A stretch of DNA of 64,000 bases, taken from NCBI GenBank assembly GCA_963762165.1, contig CAVXJN010000003.1, positions 558,001-622,000 of the forward strand, read 5' to 3'. Position 1 is the first letter of the stretch. Each line of letters opens with the position of its first letter. Source of the stretch: CAVXJN01 sp963762165. Its GTDB lineage: Bacteria; Pseudomonadota; Gammaproteobacteria; JASBUN01. Shown piece by piece: positions 25,844 to 35,836 of the stretch. Under the pieces are notes generated by a model. That model was not told the origin of the DNA and did not search any database. It saw only the letters and a program-made list of their open reading frames with translations. Made by a program: the position numbers and the translations under genes.

Positions 25844-27202
25844 ATGGCCGGTTCCCAGGGCAAATCGGTTGCTTCCGGCGATCCGGCGAGCACGGTACGT
25901 ACCGAAGCCGCGCGCCTGGTGTGCGCAGTGCTGCATCAAGGCGCTTCGCTGAACGAATGCATGTCACCGGCGCAGGAGCGCGTCGCGGCGCGCGACCGCG
26001 CGTTGTTGCAGGAAATGGTGTATGGCGCCTTGCGTTGGCACCTGCGCTTGCAAGGTTATGCTGAGCTGCTGCTGCAGCGGCCACTGAAAACGCGCGACCG
26101 CGACGTGCACTGTTTGTTGTTGGTGGGACTCTATCAGTTGCTCTATATGCGCCTGCCGGATTACGCCAGTATCTCCTCGACAGTGGCAAGCGCCCGCGCC
26201 GGCCTCGGCAAGCCGTGGGCTGCAGGATTGCTCAACGGCGTGTTGCGCAATTGCCAGCGCCAAGGGCAGGCATTGGCGGACCGGGTGGACCAGAACGAAG
26301 CAGCGCGTCTTGCGCATCCGGCCTGGTTGTTGCAGTCGTTGCAGCGGGATTGGCCCGGGCACTGGCAAGACATCGTGGCAGCCAACAACGCCCGCGCGCC
26401 GATGGTCTTGCGGGTCAATCTGCAACGAGTCGACCGCGAGCGCTACCTTGGCCGCCTGGCCGACGCCAACATCGGTGCCCGCCCCGGCGCTCGCTCGCCC
26501 GCCGCGGTCGTGCTGGATGAGCCGACCGACGTGCAGCGGTTGCCCGGCTTCGCAGCGGGCGAGGTGTCGGTGCAGGATGAGGCTGCGCAGTTGGCCGCTG
26601 AATTGCTGCAGGTACCTGCCGGCACCCAGGTGCTGGATGCGTGTGCGGCGCCGGGTGGCAAGACCGCGCATCTGCTTGAGCGCTACCCTGACGCCGCGGT
26701 CACCGCCCTGGACGCCGATCAGCGCCGCTTGGCCAAAGTCACCGAAACCCTGGGCCGCCTGCAGTTGCAAGCGCAGGTGCGCTGCGGGGACGCGGCGCAG
26801 CCCGAGCAATGGCATGAACCGGGTCGGTGCTACGCTCGCATCCTGTTGGACGCGCCCTGTTCCGCCACCGGCGTCATTCGCCGCCACCCGGATATCAAGG
26901 CGCTGCGGCGCGCCTCCGACATCGAGTCTCTCGCCAACCGGCAGGCCGCTTTACTCGATGGCATATGGCCCTTGCTCGAACCAGGCGGTATCCTGTTGTA
27001 TTCAACTTGTTCGGTCCTGGCGCGGGAGAACGCGCAGCAGGTGGACGCATTCGTCGGCCGCCGGGACGATGTCGAAGATCTGCCGATCGACGCGGAATGG
27101 GGCAGGCCGCAGGCGCACGGCCGGCAGATCCTGCCGGGCGACGACGACATGGACGGGTTCTATTTCGCGCTGCTTCGAAAAAAGGCTTCTGCTGGCTGCT
27201 GA
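25844..27202 (+). CDS. rsmB: 16S rRNA m5C967 methyltransferase
   Basis: Methylates C967 of 16S rRNA. The 452-residue product has an N-terminal NusB-like RNA-binding domain (about 20-145) and a C-terminal Rossmann methyltransferase domain with the SAM motif DACAAPGGKTAHL, the motif IV segment DAPCSATGVIRRHPDIK and the catalytic-cysteine motif YSTCSVL. The DUF4390 gene follows by 11 bases. Confidence 0.95.
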   Translation: MAGSQGKSVASGDPASTVRTEAARLVCAVLHQGASLNECMSPAQERVAARDRALLQEMVYGALRWHLRLQGYAELLLQRPLKTRDRDVHCLLLVGLYQLLYMRLPDYASISSTVASARAGLGKPWAAGLLNGVLRNCQRQGQALADRVDQNEAARLAHPAWLLQSLQRDWPGHWQDIVAANNARAPMVLRVNLQRVDRERYLGRLADANIGARPGARSPAAVVLDEPTDVQRLPGFAAGEVSVQDEAAQLAAELLQVPAGTQVLDACAAPGGKTAHLLERYPDAAVTALDADQRRLAKVTETLGRLQLQAQVRCGDAAQPEQWHEPGRCYARILLDAPCSATGVIRRHPDIKALRRASDIESLANRQAALLDGIWPLLEPGGILLYSTCSVLARENAQQVDAFVGRRDDVEDLPIDAEWGRPQAHGRQILPGDDDMDGFYFALLRKKASAGC

Positions 27203-27213
27203 CGGTTCGTTTC

Positions 27214-27801
27214 ATGGCAACGCTACTTCACAAATCGTCACGCCGGCTTTGGTTGACGGTGCTGGTGTACGGCCTGTCGTGTCTGCCGACGCTTGCGCCC
27301 GTCAGTGCGTTTGCTGCGCAGTTTTCGGTTTCCCGCGTCGCCACCAAACTGCACGACGAAGTCTATTATCTCGACGCCGATCTGCGCCTGCGACTGAGCG
27401 ACGCGGTAATCGAAGCGGTCGACAGCGGCGTGCCGGTGGTATTGGGACTGCAAATCGAGGTTGTCAGTCCCCGCGGCTGGTGGTGGGACGAGACTGTGTA
27501 CGCGCTGAGTCAGCGCTATAGACTCAAATTCCATGCCCTCACCCGCCAGTATGTCATGACCAACCTCAACAGCGGCGTGCAGCAGACCTATCCGACGCGC
27601 ACGGCGGCAATCATTGCGATGTCGACCGTGACGGATCTGCCCATTCTCGACCGCTCGGCGCTGAAGGTGGGGCACGTTTATCTGGGCCGCATGCGAGTAC
27701 GCTTGGCAGTGGAGGACCTGCCCTCGCCGCTGCGGATCTGGGCCTATCTGTCCTCCGACTGGGATCTGGTCAGCGACTGGTATCAATGGCGATTGCAATA
27801 A
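27214..27801 (+). CDS. DUF4390 secreted protein
   Basis: A 195-residue exported protein with a signal peptide (about 1-34) and the beta-rich DUF4390 fold (LDADLRLRLSDAVIEAVDSGVPV, then WWWDETVYALSQRYRLKFH). Function is unknown. The family is usually found, as here, between rsmB and an NtrY-like kinase; the stop overlaps the kinase start, which suggests a part in that signalling system. Confidence 0.88.
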   Translation: MATLLHKSSRRLWLTVLVYGLSCLPTLAPVSAFAAQFSVSRVATKLHDEVYYLDADLRLRLSDAVIEAVDSGVPVVLGLQIEVVSPRGWWWDETVYALSQRYRLKFHALTRQYVMTNLNSGVQQTYPTRTAAIIAMSTVTDLPILDRSALKVGHVYLGRMRVRLAVEDLPSPLRIWAYLSSDWDLVSDWYQWRLQ

Positions 27802-30005
27802 GACGGCTGGCGCGGCGTCTGACGACGGGGATTCTGCCCGCGGCCGCGCTATTCGTTTTGTTGCTGCTGTCGTTGTACCTGCTCAGTTATGCCACCGAGC
27901 AGTCGGACCGCTTCGGCAATCTGTACGAATGGATGTTGCTGATCAACGCCGCCGGATTGCTGGTGCTGGCGACACTGATCGGCGTCAACCTGTTCCGGCT
28001 GGTGCGCCAATACCGCGCCAACGCGGTCGGCTCGCGCATGACCGTGCGGCTGCTGGTGATGTTCGTGCTCATCGCCGTGGTCCCGGTCAGTCTGGTGTAT
28101 TACTTTTCCCTGCAGTTTCTGCAGCGCGGTATCGACAGTTGGTTCGACGTGCAAATCGAGCAACCGCTGCAAGATGCGCTCGAGCTCAGTCAGGCGGCAT
28201 TGGATCTGCGCAAGCGCGAGCTGCTCAAGCGCACCGAAGAGCTGGCCCCATTACTGGAGGACGTCACGGCCGACTCCGCGGCGATGAGCCTGAACGACAT
28301 GCGCAGCGATGTGGATGCCACGGAGCTCACCCTGCTTGCCAGCAACAGCCGTATCATCGCCTTCAGCAGCGCCGACTCCACAGCCGTAGTGCCCAATCGG
28401 CCCAATGACGAAATCATGCTGCAGCTGCGCCAGGGGCGCTCGTACGTGAGCCTGGAGCCGGTCCGCGAAACTGGACTGCAGATCCGCGTGGCGGTGCCGG
28501 TCGGCAGCTCGGAAACCGAAATGCGCTATCTGCAGGCGTTGTTTCCAGTGCCCCAGCGGCTCAATACCCTCGCCGACAGCGTGCAAAGCTCTTTTGCCAA
28601 ATACAAAACCCTAGCCTATCAACGCAAGCCGTTGAAGAACAGTTTTCTGCTGACCTTGTCGATGGTGCTGTTGTTGTCCTTGCTCGGCGCGGTGTGGGCG
28701 GCGTTTTTCTCCACCCGCCGTCTGGTCGCGCCGATCCGGGATCTCGCCGAAGGCACCCATGCCGTCGCCGCCGGCGACTACGGCAAAAGGTTGCCCGCCG
28801 CCGGCCACGACGAGCTCGGTTTCCTGGTGCGCTCGTTCAATGAAATGACGACGCGCATCGCCGCCGCTTCAGCGGAAGCGTTGCGCAGCCAGCAGGAGGT
28901 GGAAGAACAGCGCTCCTATCTGCAGGCAGTGCTTACAAATCTCTCTTCGGGCGTAATCACAATCGACCGCAACAATGTCCTGCGCACTGCCAATTCTACC
29001 GCAAGCCAGATTCTGGGCGCGCATCTCGAGGTATATCTCACGCGGCCCCTGGTGCAGGTGGTGGCCGAACAACCGCATCTGAAGCGGCTGGTGGATACCC
29101 TGGCGCCGCATCTGGCCAAAGAGGATGCCGCCTGGCATGAAGAGGTGCTGTTGTTTACCCAGAGCGGGCGCCAAGTGCTGATGTGCCGGGGTACCAACCT
29201 GTCGGGGGCCGCGGGCGGCCGCGGTGATCATGTGGTGGTTTTCGACGATGTCACCGCTCTGGTGCAAGCGCAGCGCGATGCCGCTTGGGGCGAGGTGGCG
29301 CGCCGGCTCGCCCACGAGATCAAGAATCCGCTGACGCCTATACAACTTTCGGCCGAACGCCTGCGGCACAAGTTTCTCGGCCAGATGGCGGCCGCCGATG
29401 CTGATATGCTCGACCGTGCCACGCATACCATCGTCCAGCAGGTCGAAGCCATGAAGCGCATGGTGAATGCGTTTTCGGAATATGCCCGTGCGCCCCAGAT
29501 CCAACTTGCGCCGCTGGATGTCAACGCATTGGTGCGGGAAGTGCTCGAATTGTATGGCAATGTGGATGCCCATTTCGATTTCGACACCACGATGCCGCAA
29601 ATCGAAGCCGACTCGATCCGTTTACGGCAATTGCTTCACAATCTGGTCAAAAACGCGCTCGAAGCCACCGGCAACGACGAACCCATGCGTCTCGATATCA
29701 GCAGCCGTTGCGCGGACGAATCCGGCTGCAGGTTTGTGGAGCTGATAGTGCGTGACTACGGTCCGGGGTTCCCCGAAGAGACGGCCGGACAGTTGTTCGA
29801 GCCCTATGTGACTACAAAGCCGAAAGGAACGGGACTAGGATTGGCCATCGTGAAAAAGATCGTTGAAGAACACGGCGGAATGGTCTGGGCGGAAAACCTG
29901 GAGCAGGGTGCGTGCGTGGTGATCCGTTTGCCGGTCATGGCCGCCGCGCCGGCGCCGACTTCCGAGCCGCAGCCGCGCTTGATCGTAAAAGGTGGGCAGC
30001 GGTGA
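27786..30005 (+). CDS. ntrY: NtrY-like membrane sensor histidine kinase
   Basis: A 739-residue kinase. Hydrophobic helices near 13-35, 47-70 and 90-110 precede an extracytoplasmic loop (about 110-285), then a last helix, HAMP (about 320-370), PAS (about 385-490), HisKA and HATPase_c. The phosphorylated histidine is His510 in RRLAHEIKNPLTP. The ATP-binding motifs are NLVKNALEAT, DYGPGFP and GTGLGLAIVKKI. It overlaps DUF4390 by 16 bases and the response regulator by four. NtrY-type kinases are tied to nitrogen or redox control in other bacteria; the stimulus here is unknown. Confidence 0.9.
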   Translation: MAIAIRRLARRLTTGILPAAALFVLLLLSLYLLSYATEQSDRFGNLYEWMLLINAAGLLVLATLIGVNLFRLVRQYRANAVGSRMTVRLLVMFVLIAVVPVSLVYYFSLQFLQRGIDSWFDVQIEQPLQDALELSQAALDLRKRELLKRTEELAPLLEDVTADSAAMSLNDMRSDVDATELTLLASNSRIIAFSSADSTAVVPNRPNDEIMLQLRQGRSYVSLEPVRETGLQIRVAVPVGSSETEMRYLQALFPVPQRLNTLADSVQSSFAKYKTLAYQRKPLKNSFLLTLSMVLLLSLLGAVWAAFFSTRRLVAPIRDLAEGTHAVAAGDYGKRLPAAGHDELGFLVRSFNEMTTRIAAASAEALRSQQEVEEQRSYLQAVLTNLSSGVITIDRNNVLRTANSTASQILGAHLEVYLTRPLVQVVAEQPHLKRLVDTLAPHLAKEDAAWHEEVLLFTQSGRQVLMCRGTNLSGAAGGRGDHVVVFDDVTALVQAQRDAAWGEVARRLAHEIKNPLTPIQLSAERLRHKFLGQMAAADADMLDRATHTIVQQVEAMKRMVNAFSEYARAPQIQLAPLDVNALVREVLELYGNVDAHFDFDTTMPQIEADSIRLRQLLHNLVKNALEATGNDEPMRLDISSRCADESGCRFVELIVRDYGPGFPEETAGQLFEPYVTTKPKGTGLGLAIVKKIVEEHGGMVWAENLEQGACVVIRLPVMAAAPAPTSEPQPRLIVKGGQR

Positions 30006-31369
30006 CCGCGCCATTCATTCTGGTCGTGGACGACGAACCCGACATTCGCAACCTGGTGCGCGAAATCCTGGTGGACGAGGGCTACGAATTGGCGGTGGCC
30101 GAAAACGGTGAATCCGCCCGCCGCGCCTGCCGTACCCGGCGGCCCGATCTCGTATTGCTGGATATCTGGATGCCGGACGTGGACGGCATTTCGCTGTTGA
30201 AGGAATGGAGCGAGTCGGACGATGCTTTGCCGTTTCCGGTGATCATGATGTCCGGTCACGGGACCGTCGAGACTGCGGTAGAGGCGACGCGGCTGGGCGC
30301 CTACGACTTCATCGAAAAGCCGCTGTCGTTGGCAAAATTGCTGGTGACCGTGGAGCGGGCCCTGGAAGCCGACAAGCTGCGCCGCGAAAACGTCGGCCTG
30401 CGGCGCCAGGCTTTGCCCGTGACCGAGCCAGTGGGGCGCAGCACGGTCATGCAGCATTTGCGCGAGCAGGTCAAACGCATCGCCTCACACGATACCTGGG
30501 TGTTCATGACCGGCGAGGCCGGCGCGGGCAAGCGCACGTTCGCCCATTACCTGCACACCAATTCCGCCCGGCGGGACGGCCCGTTTGTGGAAATGGGCGT
30601 CGGTTCCGTTGCCCGGGAGAACTCCGCGGTGGAATTGTTCGGCAGCGAAGATGGCGAGACCATACACTACGGGCGCCTGGAGCAGGCCAATGGCGGCGTG
30701 CTGCTGCTCGACGAAGTGTCCGACATGAACGACGAAACCCAGGCGCGGTTGCTGAGCGCCCTTGAGAGCCAGGCGTTCATGCGTGTCGGCGGCGGCGAGC
30801 CGGTGCGCGTCGATGTGCGGATTATCGCCAGTAGTCACAAAGACATGGAGGCGGAAGTGCGCGAACAGCGGTTTCGCGAAGACCTCTACTATCGCTTGAA
30901 CGTGGTGCCCCTGCACATCGTCCCCCTGCGCGATCATTGCGAAGACGTGCCGGAGCTTTTGACCTACTATGTGGCCCAATTCGTCGATCAGGACAACCTC
31001 CCTTACCGGCGGTTCACCGTCGCCGCCCAGAACCGGTTGCGGAACTACGTTTGGCCGGGCAACATCCGCGAGCTCAAGAATCTGGTGCAGCGACTCTTGA
31101 TTCTAGGTGCAGGCGAGGATATCGATGTCGAGGAAGTCGAACAGGCGCTGTCCACGCAAGCGCAGAAGCAAGGTGGCGCTACCAGCGGCGCGGGGCTCTA
31201 CGAACTGCCACTGCGCGAGGCGCGGGAACAATTCGAGCGTGACTATTTGCAGCACCAACTCGCAGTCTGCGATGGCAGTGTCGGTAGATTGGCGAAGATG
31301 GTCGGTATGGAGCGTACCAATCTGTACCGGAAACTTCGGTCCTTGGGAATCGACGTCAAGCAAAAATAA
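30002..31369 (+). CDS. ntrX: NtrX-like response regulator (AAA+, Fis-type)
   Basis: A 455-residue regulator with an N-terminal receiver (phospho-acceptor Asp54 in VLLDIWMPD), a central AAA+ domain and a C-terminal Fis-type HTH (LAKMVGMERTNLYRKLRSLGI). Walker A is GEAGAGKRT and Walker B is VLLLDEVSD. The sigma54-contact GAFTGA loop is missing: the segment ELFGSEDGETIHYGRLEQ stands in its place, as in known NtrX proteins, so activation of sigma54 is not expected. The start is GTG at 30002 (GTGA overlap with the kinase stop). Confidence 0.9.
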   Translation: MTAPFILVVDDEPDIRNLVREILVDEGYELAVAENGESARRACRTRRPDLVLLDIWMPDVDGISLLKEWSESDDALPFPVIMMSGHGTVETAVEATRLGAYDFIEKPLSLAKLLVTVERALEADKLRRENVGLRRQALPVTEPVGRSTVMQHLREQVKRIASHDTWVFMTGEAGAGKRTFAHYLHTNSARRDGPFVEMGVGSVARENSAVELFGSEDGETIHYGRLEQANGGVLLLDEVSDMNDETQARLLSALESQAFMRVGGGEPVRVDVRIIASSHKDMEAEVREQRFREDLYYRLNVVPLHIVPLRDHCEDVPELLTYYVAQFVDQDNLPYRRFTVAAQNRLRNYVWPGNIRELKNLVQRLLILGAGEDIDVEEVEQALSTQAQKQGGATSGAGLYELPLREAREQFERDYLQHQLAVCDGSVGRLAKMVGMERTNLYRKLRSLGIDVKQK

Positions 31370-31417
31370 CTGGCGTCGTAGGTTCGTTACCGCCGGACAA
31401 CAAAGCGACGACAATTC

Positions 31418-32791
31418 ATGAAGATTATCATTCTAGGCGCCGGTCAGGTGGGTTCGTCGGTTGCGCACAATCTTGCCAGCGAAGCCAATGACATCACGGT
31501 TGTCGACACCAATACCAAGGTGCTGCGCGAGCTGCAGGACCGGTTGGACTTGCGCACCGTGGCAGGAGAGGCGTCATATCCCGACGTACTGCGTCGTGCC
31601 GGCGCCGAAGACGCCGATATGATCGTTGCCGTCACCAACAGCGACGAGACCAACATGGTGGCCTGCCAAGTGGCCTATACGTTGTTCCACACGCCCACCA
31701 AGATCGCGCGGGTGCGCGCGCCCGAATATCTCAATATTCCGAAATTGTTCACCCAGGATGCACTGCCCATCGACGTCATCATCAGCCCCGAACAGGTGGT
31801 GTGCGATTACATACAACGGTTGATCGAAAACCCAGGTGCCCTGCAGGTGCTCGATTTCGCCGGCGGCCGCGCCCGGCTGGTGGCGCTAAAGGCTTATTAC
31901 GGCGGTCCGCTAGTGGGCCATGAACTGCGCACTTTGCGCGAACATATGCCTGGCGTCGAGGCGCGGGTGGCAGCCATCTTCCGCCGTGGCCGGGCCATCA
32001 TTCCTGAAGGGCATACGGTGATTGAAGCCGACGATGAAGTATTCTTCATCGCCGCCAAGGAACATATCCGCCGCGTGATGTCGGAGTTGCGTCGCCTGGA
32101 CAAGCCCAACAAGCGAATGATCATCGCCGGCGGCGGCAACATCGGCAAACGCCTGGCGCAGGCGTTGGAATCGAAATATCAGATCAAGGTCATCGAACGC
32201 GATCCGATCCGGGCGCGCGCCATTTCCGAGGAACTGGGTAAATCCATCGTCTTGTTCGGCGACGCGGCCGACCAGGAATTGCTGTTGGAAGAAAACATCG
32301 AGAACACCGATGTATTCTGCGCCCTGACCAACGACGACGAGGCCAACATCCTTGCTTCCATGCTTGCCAAGCGTCTTGGCGCGCGCAAAGTCATGTCGCT
32401 GATTAACCGCGCTTCGTATGTCGACCTGGTTGAAAGCAACATCATCGATATCGCCATCTCGCCACAGCAGGCCACTATCGGCGGTCTGTTGACCCATGTG
32501 CGCCGCGGCGACGTGGTGGTCGTGCATTCCCTGCGCCGCGGTGCTGCGGAAGCCATCGAGGCGATTGCCCATGGCGACAGCCGCACATCCAAAGTGGTGG
32601 GACGGCCGATCGAACAGATCAAGCTGCCGCAGGGCACCACCATCGGCGCCGTCGTGCGCGGCGAAAATGTCATTATCGCCCACCACGACACGGTGATCGA
32701 ATCCGAGGATCACGTGATTCTGTTTCTGGTGGATAAGAACCGGATCGGTGATGTGGAGCGGCTGTTCCAGGTCGGCGTGACCTTTATTTGA
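31418..32791 (+). CDS. trkA: Trk system potassium uptake regulator TrkA
   Basis: A 457-residue peripheral membrane protein with two RCK units. Each has a Rossmann NAD-binding motif (GAGQVGSSVAHNL near residue 7, GGGNIGKRLAQAL near 237) and a TrkA_C domain. It gates the TrkH channel in response to nucleotide. Two trkH genes follow on the same strand. It begins 48 bases after ntrX. Confidence 0.96.
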   Translation: MKIIILGAGQVGSSVAHNLASEANDITVVDTNTKVLRELQDRLDLRTVAGEASYPDVLRRAGAEDADMIVAVTNSDETNMVACQVAYTLFHTPTKIARVRAPEYLNIPKLFTQDALPIDVIISPEQVVCDYIQRLIENPGALQVLDFAGGRARLVALKAYYGGPLVGHELRTLREHMPGVEARVAAIFRRGRAIIPEGHTVIEADDEVFFIAAKEHIRRVMSELRRLDKPNKRMIIAGGGNIGKRLAQALESKYQIKVIERDPIRARAISEELGKSIVLFGDAADQELLLEENIENTDVFCALTNDDEANILASMLAKRLGARKVMSLINRASYVDLVESNIIDIAISPQQATIGGLLTHVRRGDVVVVHSLRRGAAEAIEAIAHGDSRTSKVVGRPIEQIKLPQGTTIGAVVRGENVIIAHHDTVIESEDHVILFLVDKNRIGDVERLFQVGVTFI

Positions 32792-32890
32792 AACCGTAAA
32801 TCCGAATTCACTGCCGTCGTGATCAACAATCATAGTTTCGTCGCCCACGCGTGCCCGAGCGCCGCGGTTATGAGAGCCTGCGCCTAGACC

Positions 32891-34343
32891 ATGCAGATCG
32901 CCGTCATCCAGCGCATATTCGGTTTGTTCCTGATGTTGTTTTCAGTGAGCATGCTGCCGCCCGCGCTGGTTGGCGTGCTTTACGGCGACGGCGGCGAGCA
33001 CGCGTTCGTCCAAGGATTCGCCTGGTCCATCATCGCCGGCTTCGCCGTCTGGTTCCCGGTGCGTCACCAGCGCCGCGAACTGAGGTTGCGGGACGGCTTT
33101 CTGGTGGTGATGCTGTTCTGGTTGGTGCTCGGTGTTTTCGGTGCGGTGCCGTTCGTGTTGTCGGAACGTCCGGTGATGACCATCACCGACGCGGTGTTCG
33201 AATCCATGTCAGGGTTGACCACCACCGGCGCGACAGTACTGACCGGCCTGGACGACCTGCCGCACTCCATCTTGTTCTATCGACAGCAGCTGCAATGGCT
33301 GGGCGGCATGGGCATCATCGTGTTGGCGGTCGCGGTGTTGCCGATGTTGGGCGTCGGCGGCATGCAACTGTACCGGGCGGAAACCCCGGGTCCGATGAAA
33401 GATACCAAGCTGACGCCGCGAATCACCGAAACGGCGAAAGCTTTGTGGTACATCTATCTCGGTCTGACCGTGGCCTGCGCGGTCGCCTACTGGGCCGCGG
33501 GCATGAACTCGTTCGATGCGATCGGTCACTCATTTTCCACCGTGTCCATCGGCGGCTTTTCCACCCACGACGCCAGCATGGGTTACTTCCTGAGCCCGGT
33601 GATCGAATTGATCGCAGTGGTATTCATGCTGTTGGCGGGCATGAATTTCGCGTTGCATTTCGTCGCCTGGCGCAATTTCAGTTTCAAACCCTATGTGCTC
33701 GATCCCGAGGTCAAAACGTATTTTTACGTGTTGCTGACCGCGGCGGTGATATCCAGCGCCTATTTGTATTTCACCGGTACCATTCCGGGGCTGGGCAACG
33801 CTGTGCATCACGGTGTATTCCAGGCCGTTTCCATCGGCACCACGGCGGGTTTCACGACCACCGAATATTTCAACTGGCCCGGTTTTCTACCGGTAATGCT
33901 GCTGTTCATCAGCTTTATCGGCGGCTGCGCCGGCTCCACCGGCGGCGGCATGAAAGTGGTGCGCTTCCAGTTGCTGTTGCGTCAGGGCATGCGCGAAATC
34001 CTACGCCTGATCCATCCCAATGCCGAAATCCCGATCATCGTCGGCAACAAAGCCATGCCGCCGCGGGTGCTCGATGCGGTGTGGGGGTTCTTTGCTGCTT
34101 ATGTTGCGACTTTCAGCATCATGCTGTTGATCCTGATGTCCACTGGGCTGGACCAGGTCACCTCGTTTTCGGCGGTGGCTGCCTGCATGAACAATCTCGG
34201 CCCGGGCCTGGGGCAAGTCGGCGCGAACTATGCCGGGCATCAGTGATCTGGCCAAGTGGGTGCTGATGTTCGCGATGCTGTTGGGGCGCCTGGAGATCTT
34301 CACACTGGTAGTTATTCTGACCCCTGCATTCTGGCGCCGTTGA
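32891..34343 (+). pseudogene. trkH: TrkH potassium channel subunit, copy 1 (frameshifted near C-terminus)
   Basis: Encodes a TrkH family membrane protein with the four selectivity-loop regions (SGLTTTGATV, STVSIGGFSTHD, SIGTTAGFTTTE, ACMNNLGPGLG). The frame as given stops at 34246 after 451 residues. Removing one G from GGG at 34235-34237 continues into ISDLAKWVLMFAMLLGRLEIF and ends FWRR at 34343, giving 483 residues, which aligns with the end of the second copy. The loss covers the last helix, so the truncated form is doubtful. Sequence error is the simplest explanation. Confidence 0.88.
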
Positions 34344-34378
34344 TAGACATGGGCGCCGGTCCGAGGGAACCCTGAAGT

Positions 34379-35824
34379 ATGCGCCTGGCAATCGTTCAGC
34401 GCGTGATCGGCATGTTTCTGATGCTGTTCAGCTTGACCTTGCTGGTTCCCAGCGCGGTGTCGTTGTATTTCCATGATGGTGAACTCAAACATTTCCTCAC
34501 CAGTATGGTGGTGATGTTGGTGATGGGCCTGGTGCTGTGGGCGCCGGTGCATAACCTGACCGGACAATTGCGTACTCGGGAGGGGTTCATCATCGTCACC
34601 GCCTTTTGGAGCATCCTCGGTCTGCTCAGCGGCTTGCCTTTCATGCTCGGTCCGCACCTGAGCTTCAGTGATGCGGCATTCGAGTCGGTTTCGGCGTTTA
34701 CCACCACTGGCGCCACGGTGATCGTCGGCCTCGATCATCTCCCGCCCTCGATTCTGTTTTACCGCGGCATACTGCAGTGGTTCGGCGGCATCGGCGTGGT
34801 GGTGCTGGCGCTTGCGATTCTACCCATGCTGGGCGTCGGTGGCATGCAGCTGTACCGCGCCGAGACGCCCGGCCCCATGAAAGACGACAAACTCGCGCCG
34901 CGCGTGAACCAGACGGCGCGGGCGCTGTGGCGGATATACTTGGGTCTCACCATCGCCTGCGCGGTCGGCTATTGGCTGACGGGCATGAGCGTGTTCGACG
35001 CGGTAACGCACAGTTTTGCGACCGTTTCGACCGGGGGGTTTTCCACCCACGATGCCAGCATGGGTTACTTTGCCAGTCCATGGGTGGAGTTGGTGGCGAT
35101 CGTGTTCATGCTCGCGGGCGGCATCAACTTCGCGGTGCATTTCGTCGCGTTGCGCGATCGCAGTTTGCGACGCTACTGGTTCGATCCGGAAGTGCGCGCG
35201 TTTTTGCTGGTGGTATTGGCCATGACCATTGTCATTGCCGTGGTCTTGGACGTGCGCGGAGTCTATGCCGGTTTCCTGCAGGCGCTGCGTTACAGCGCAT
35301 TCCAGGTGGCTTCGGTGATCACCAGCACCGGCTTTACCACGGCGGATTTTTCACTGTGGCCGTTGTTCGTGCCAGTCCTGCTGATATTCTCCAGCTTCAT
35401 GGGCGGGTGCGCCGGCTCGACGGCCGGCGGCATGAAGGCCATCCGGTTCGTGATCCTGGCCAAGCAGGGCTGGCGCAACGTGTTTCATCTCATCCATCCG
35501 TCGGCGGTGCGGCCTATCAAGATCGGCGGTCGCGTGTTGCAGCCGCGGGTCATGGATGCAGTCTGGGGATTTTTCGCCGTCTACGTGGCGGTGTTCAGCG
35601 TGCTCATGTTGCTGGTGATGGCAACCGGCCTGGATCATGTGACCGCGTTCGGCGCCGTGGCGACCTGCATCAACAACATGGGCCCGGGGTTGGGGGAAGT
35701 GGCGAGCAACTTTGCCCATGTGAATGCGGTGGCGAAATGGATGCTCACCGTGAGTATGCTGCTCGGGCGCTTGGAAATCTTCACTCTGCTGGTCATCCTG
35801 ACGCCCGCGTTCTGGCGGCGTTGA
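34379..35824 (+). CDS. trkH: TrkH potassium channel subunit, copy 2
   Basis: An intact 481-residue TrkH with ten or more hydrophobic segments and the four pore loops (SAFTTTGATVI, ATVSTGGFSTHD, SVITSTGFTTAD, TCINNMGPGLG). It closely resembles the copy just upstream, sharing long stretches such as GVGGMQLYRAETPGPMKD, so it is a tandem paralogue. Pore-loop residues differ slightly between the two (SIGTTAGFTT against SVITSTGFTT), which may alter ion choice or gating. Confidence 0.94.
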   Translation: MRLAIVQRVIGMFLMLFSLTLLVPSAVSLYFHDGELKHFLTSMVVMLVMGLVLWAPVHNLTGQLRTREGFIIVTAFWSILGLLSGLPFMLGPHLSFSDAAFESVSAFTTTGATVIVGLDHLPPSILFYRGILQWFGGIGVVVLALAILPMLGVGGMQLYRAETPGPMKDDKLAPRVNQTARALWRIYLGLTIACAVGYWLTGMSVFDAVTHSFATVSTGGFSTHDASMGYFASPWVELVAIVFMLAGGINFAVHFVALRDRSLRRYWFDPEVRAFLLVVLAMTIVIAVVLDVRGVYAGFLQALRYSAFQVASVITSTGFTTADFSLWPLFVPVLLIFSSFMGGCAGSTAGGMKAIRFVILAKQGWRNVFHLIHPSAVRPIKIGGRVLQPRVMDAVWGFFAVYVAVFSVLMLLVMATGLDHVTAFGAVATCINNMGPGLGEVASNFAHVNAVAKWMLTVSMLLGRLEIFTLLVILTPAFWRR

Positions 35825-35836
35825 CGGTGATGGACG

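Noticed and set aside
24239..25939. 566-codon minus-strand open frame over def and fmt
   Set aside because: Antisense shadow of two certain genes in high-GC DNA; composition is Gln/Arg/His-rich with no motif.
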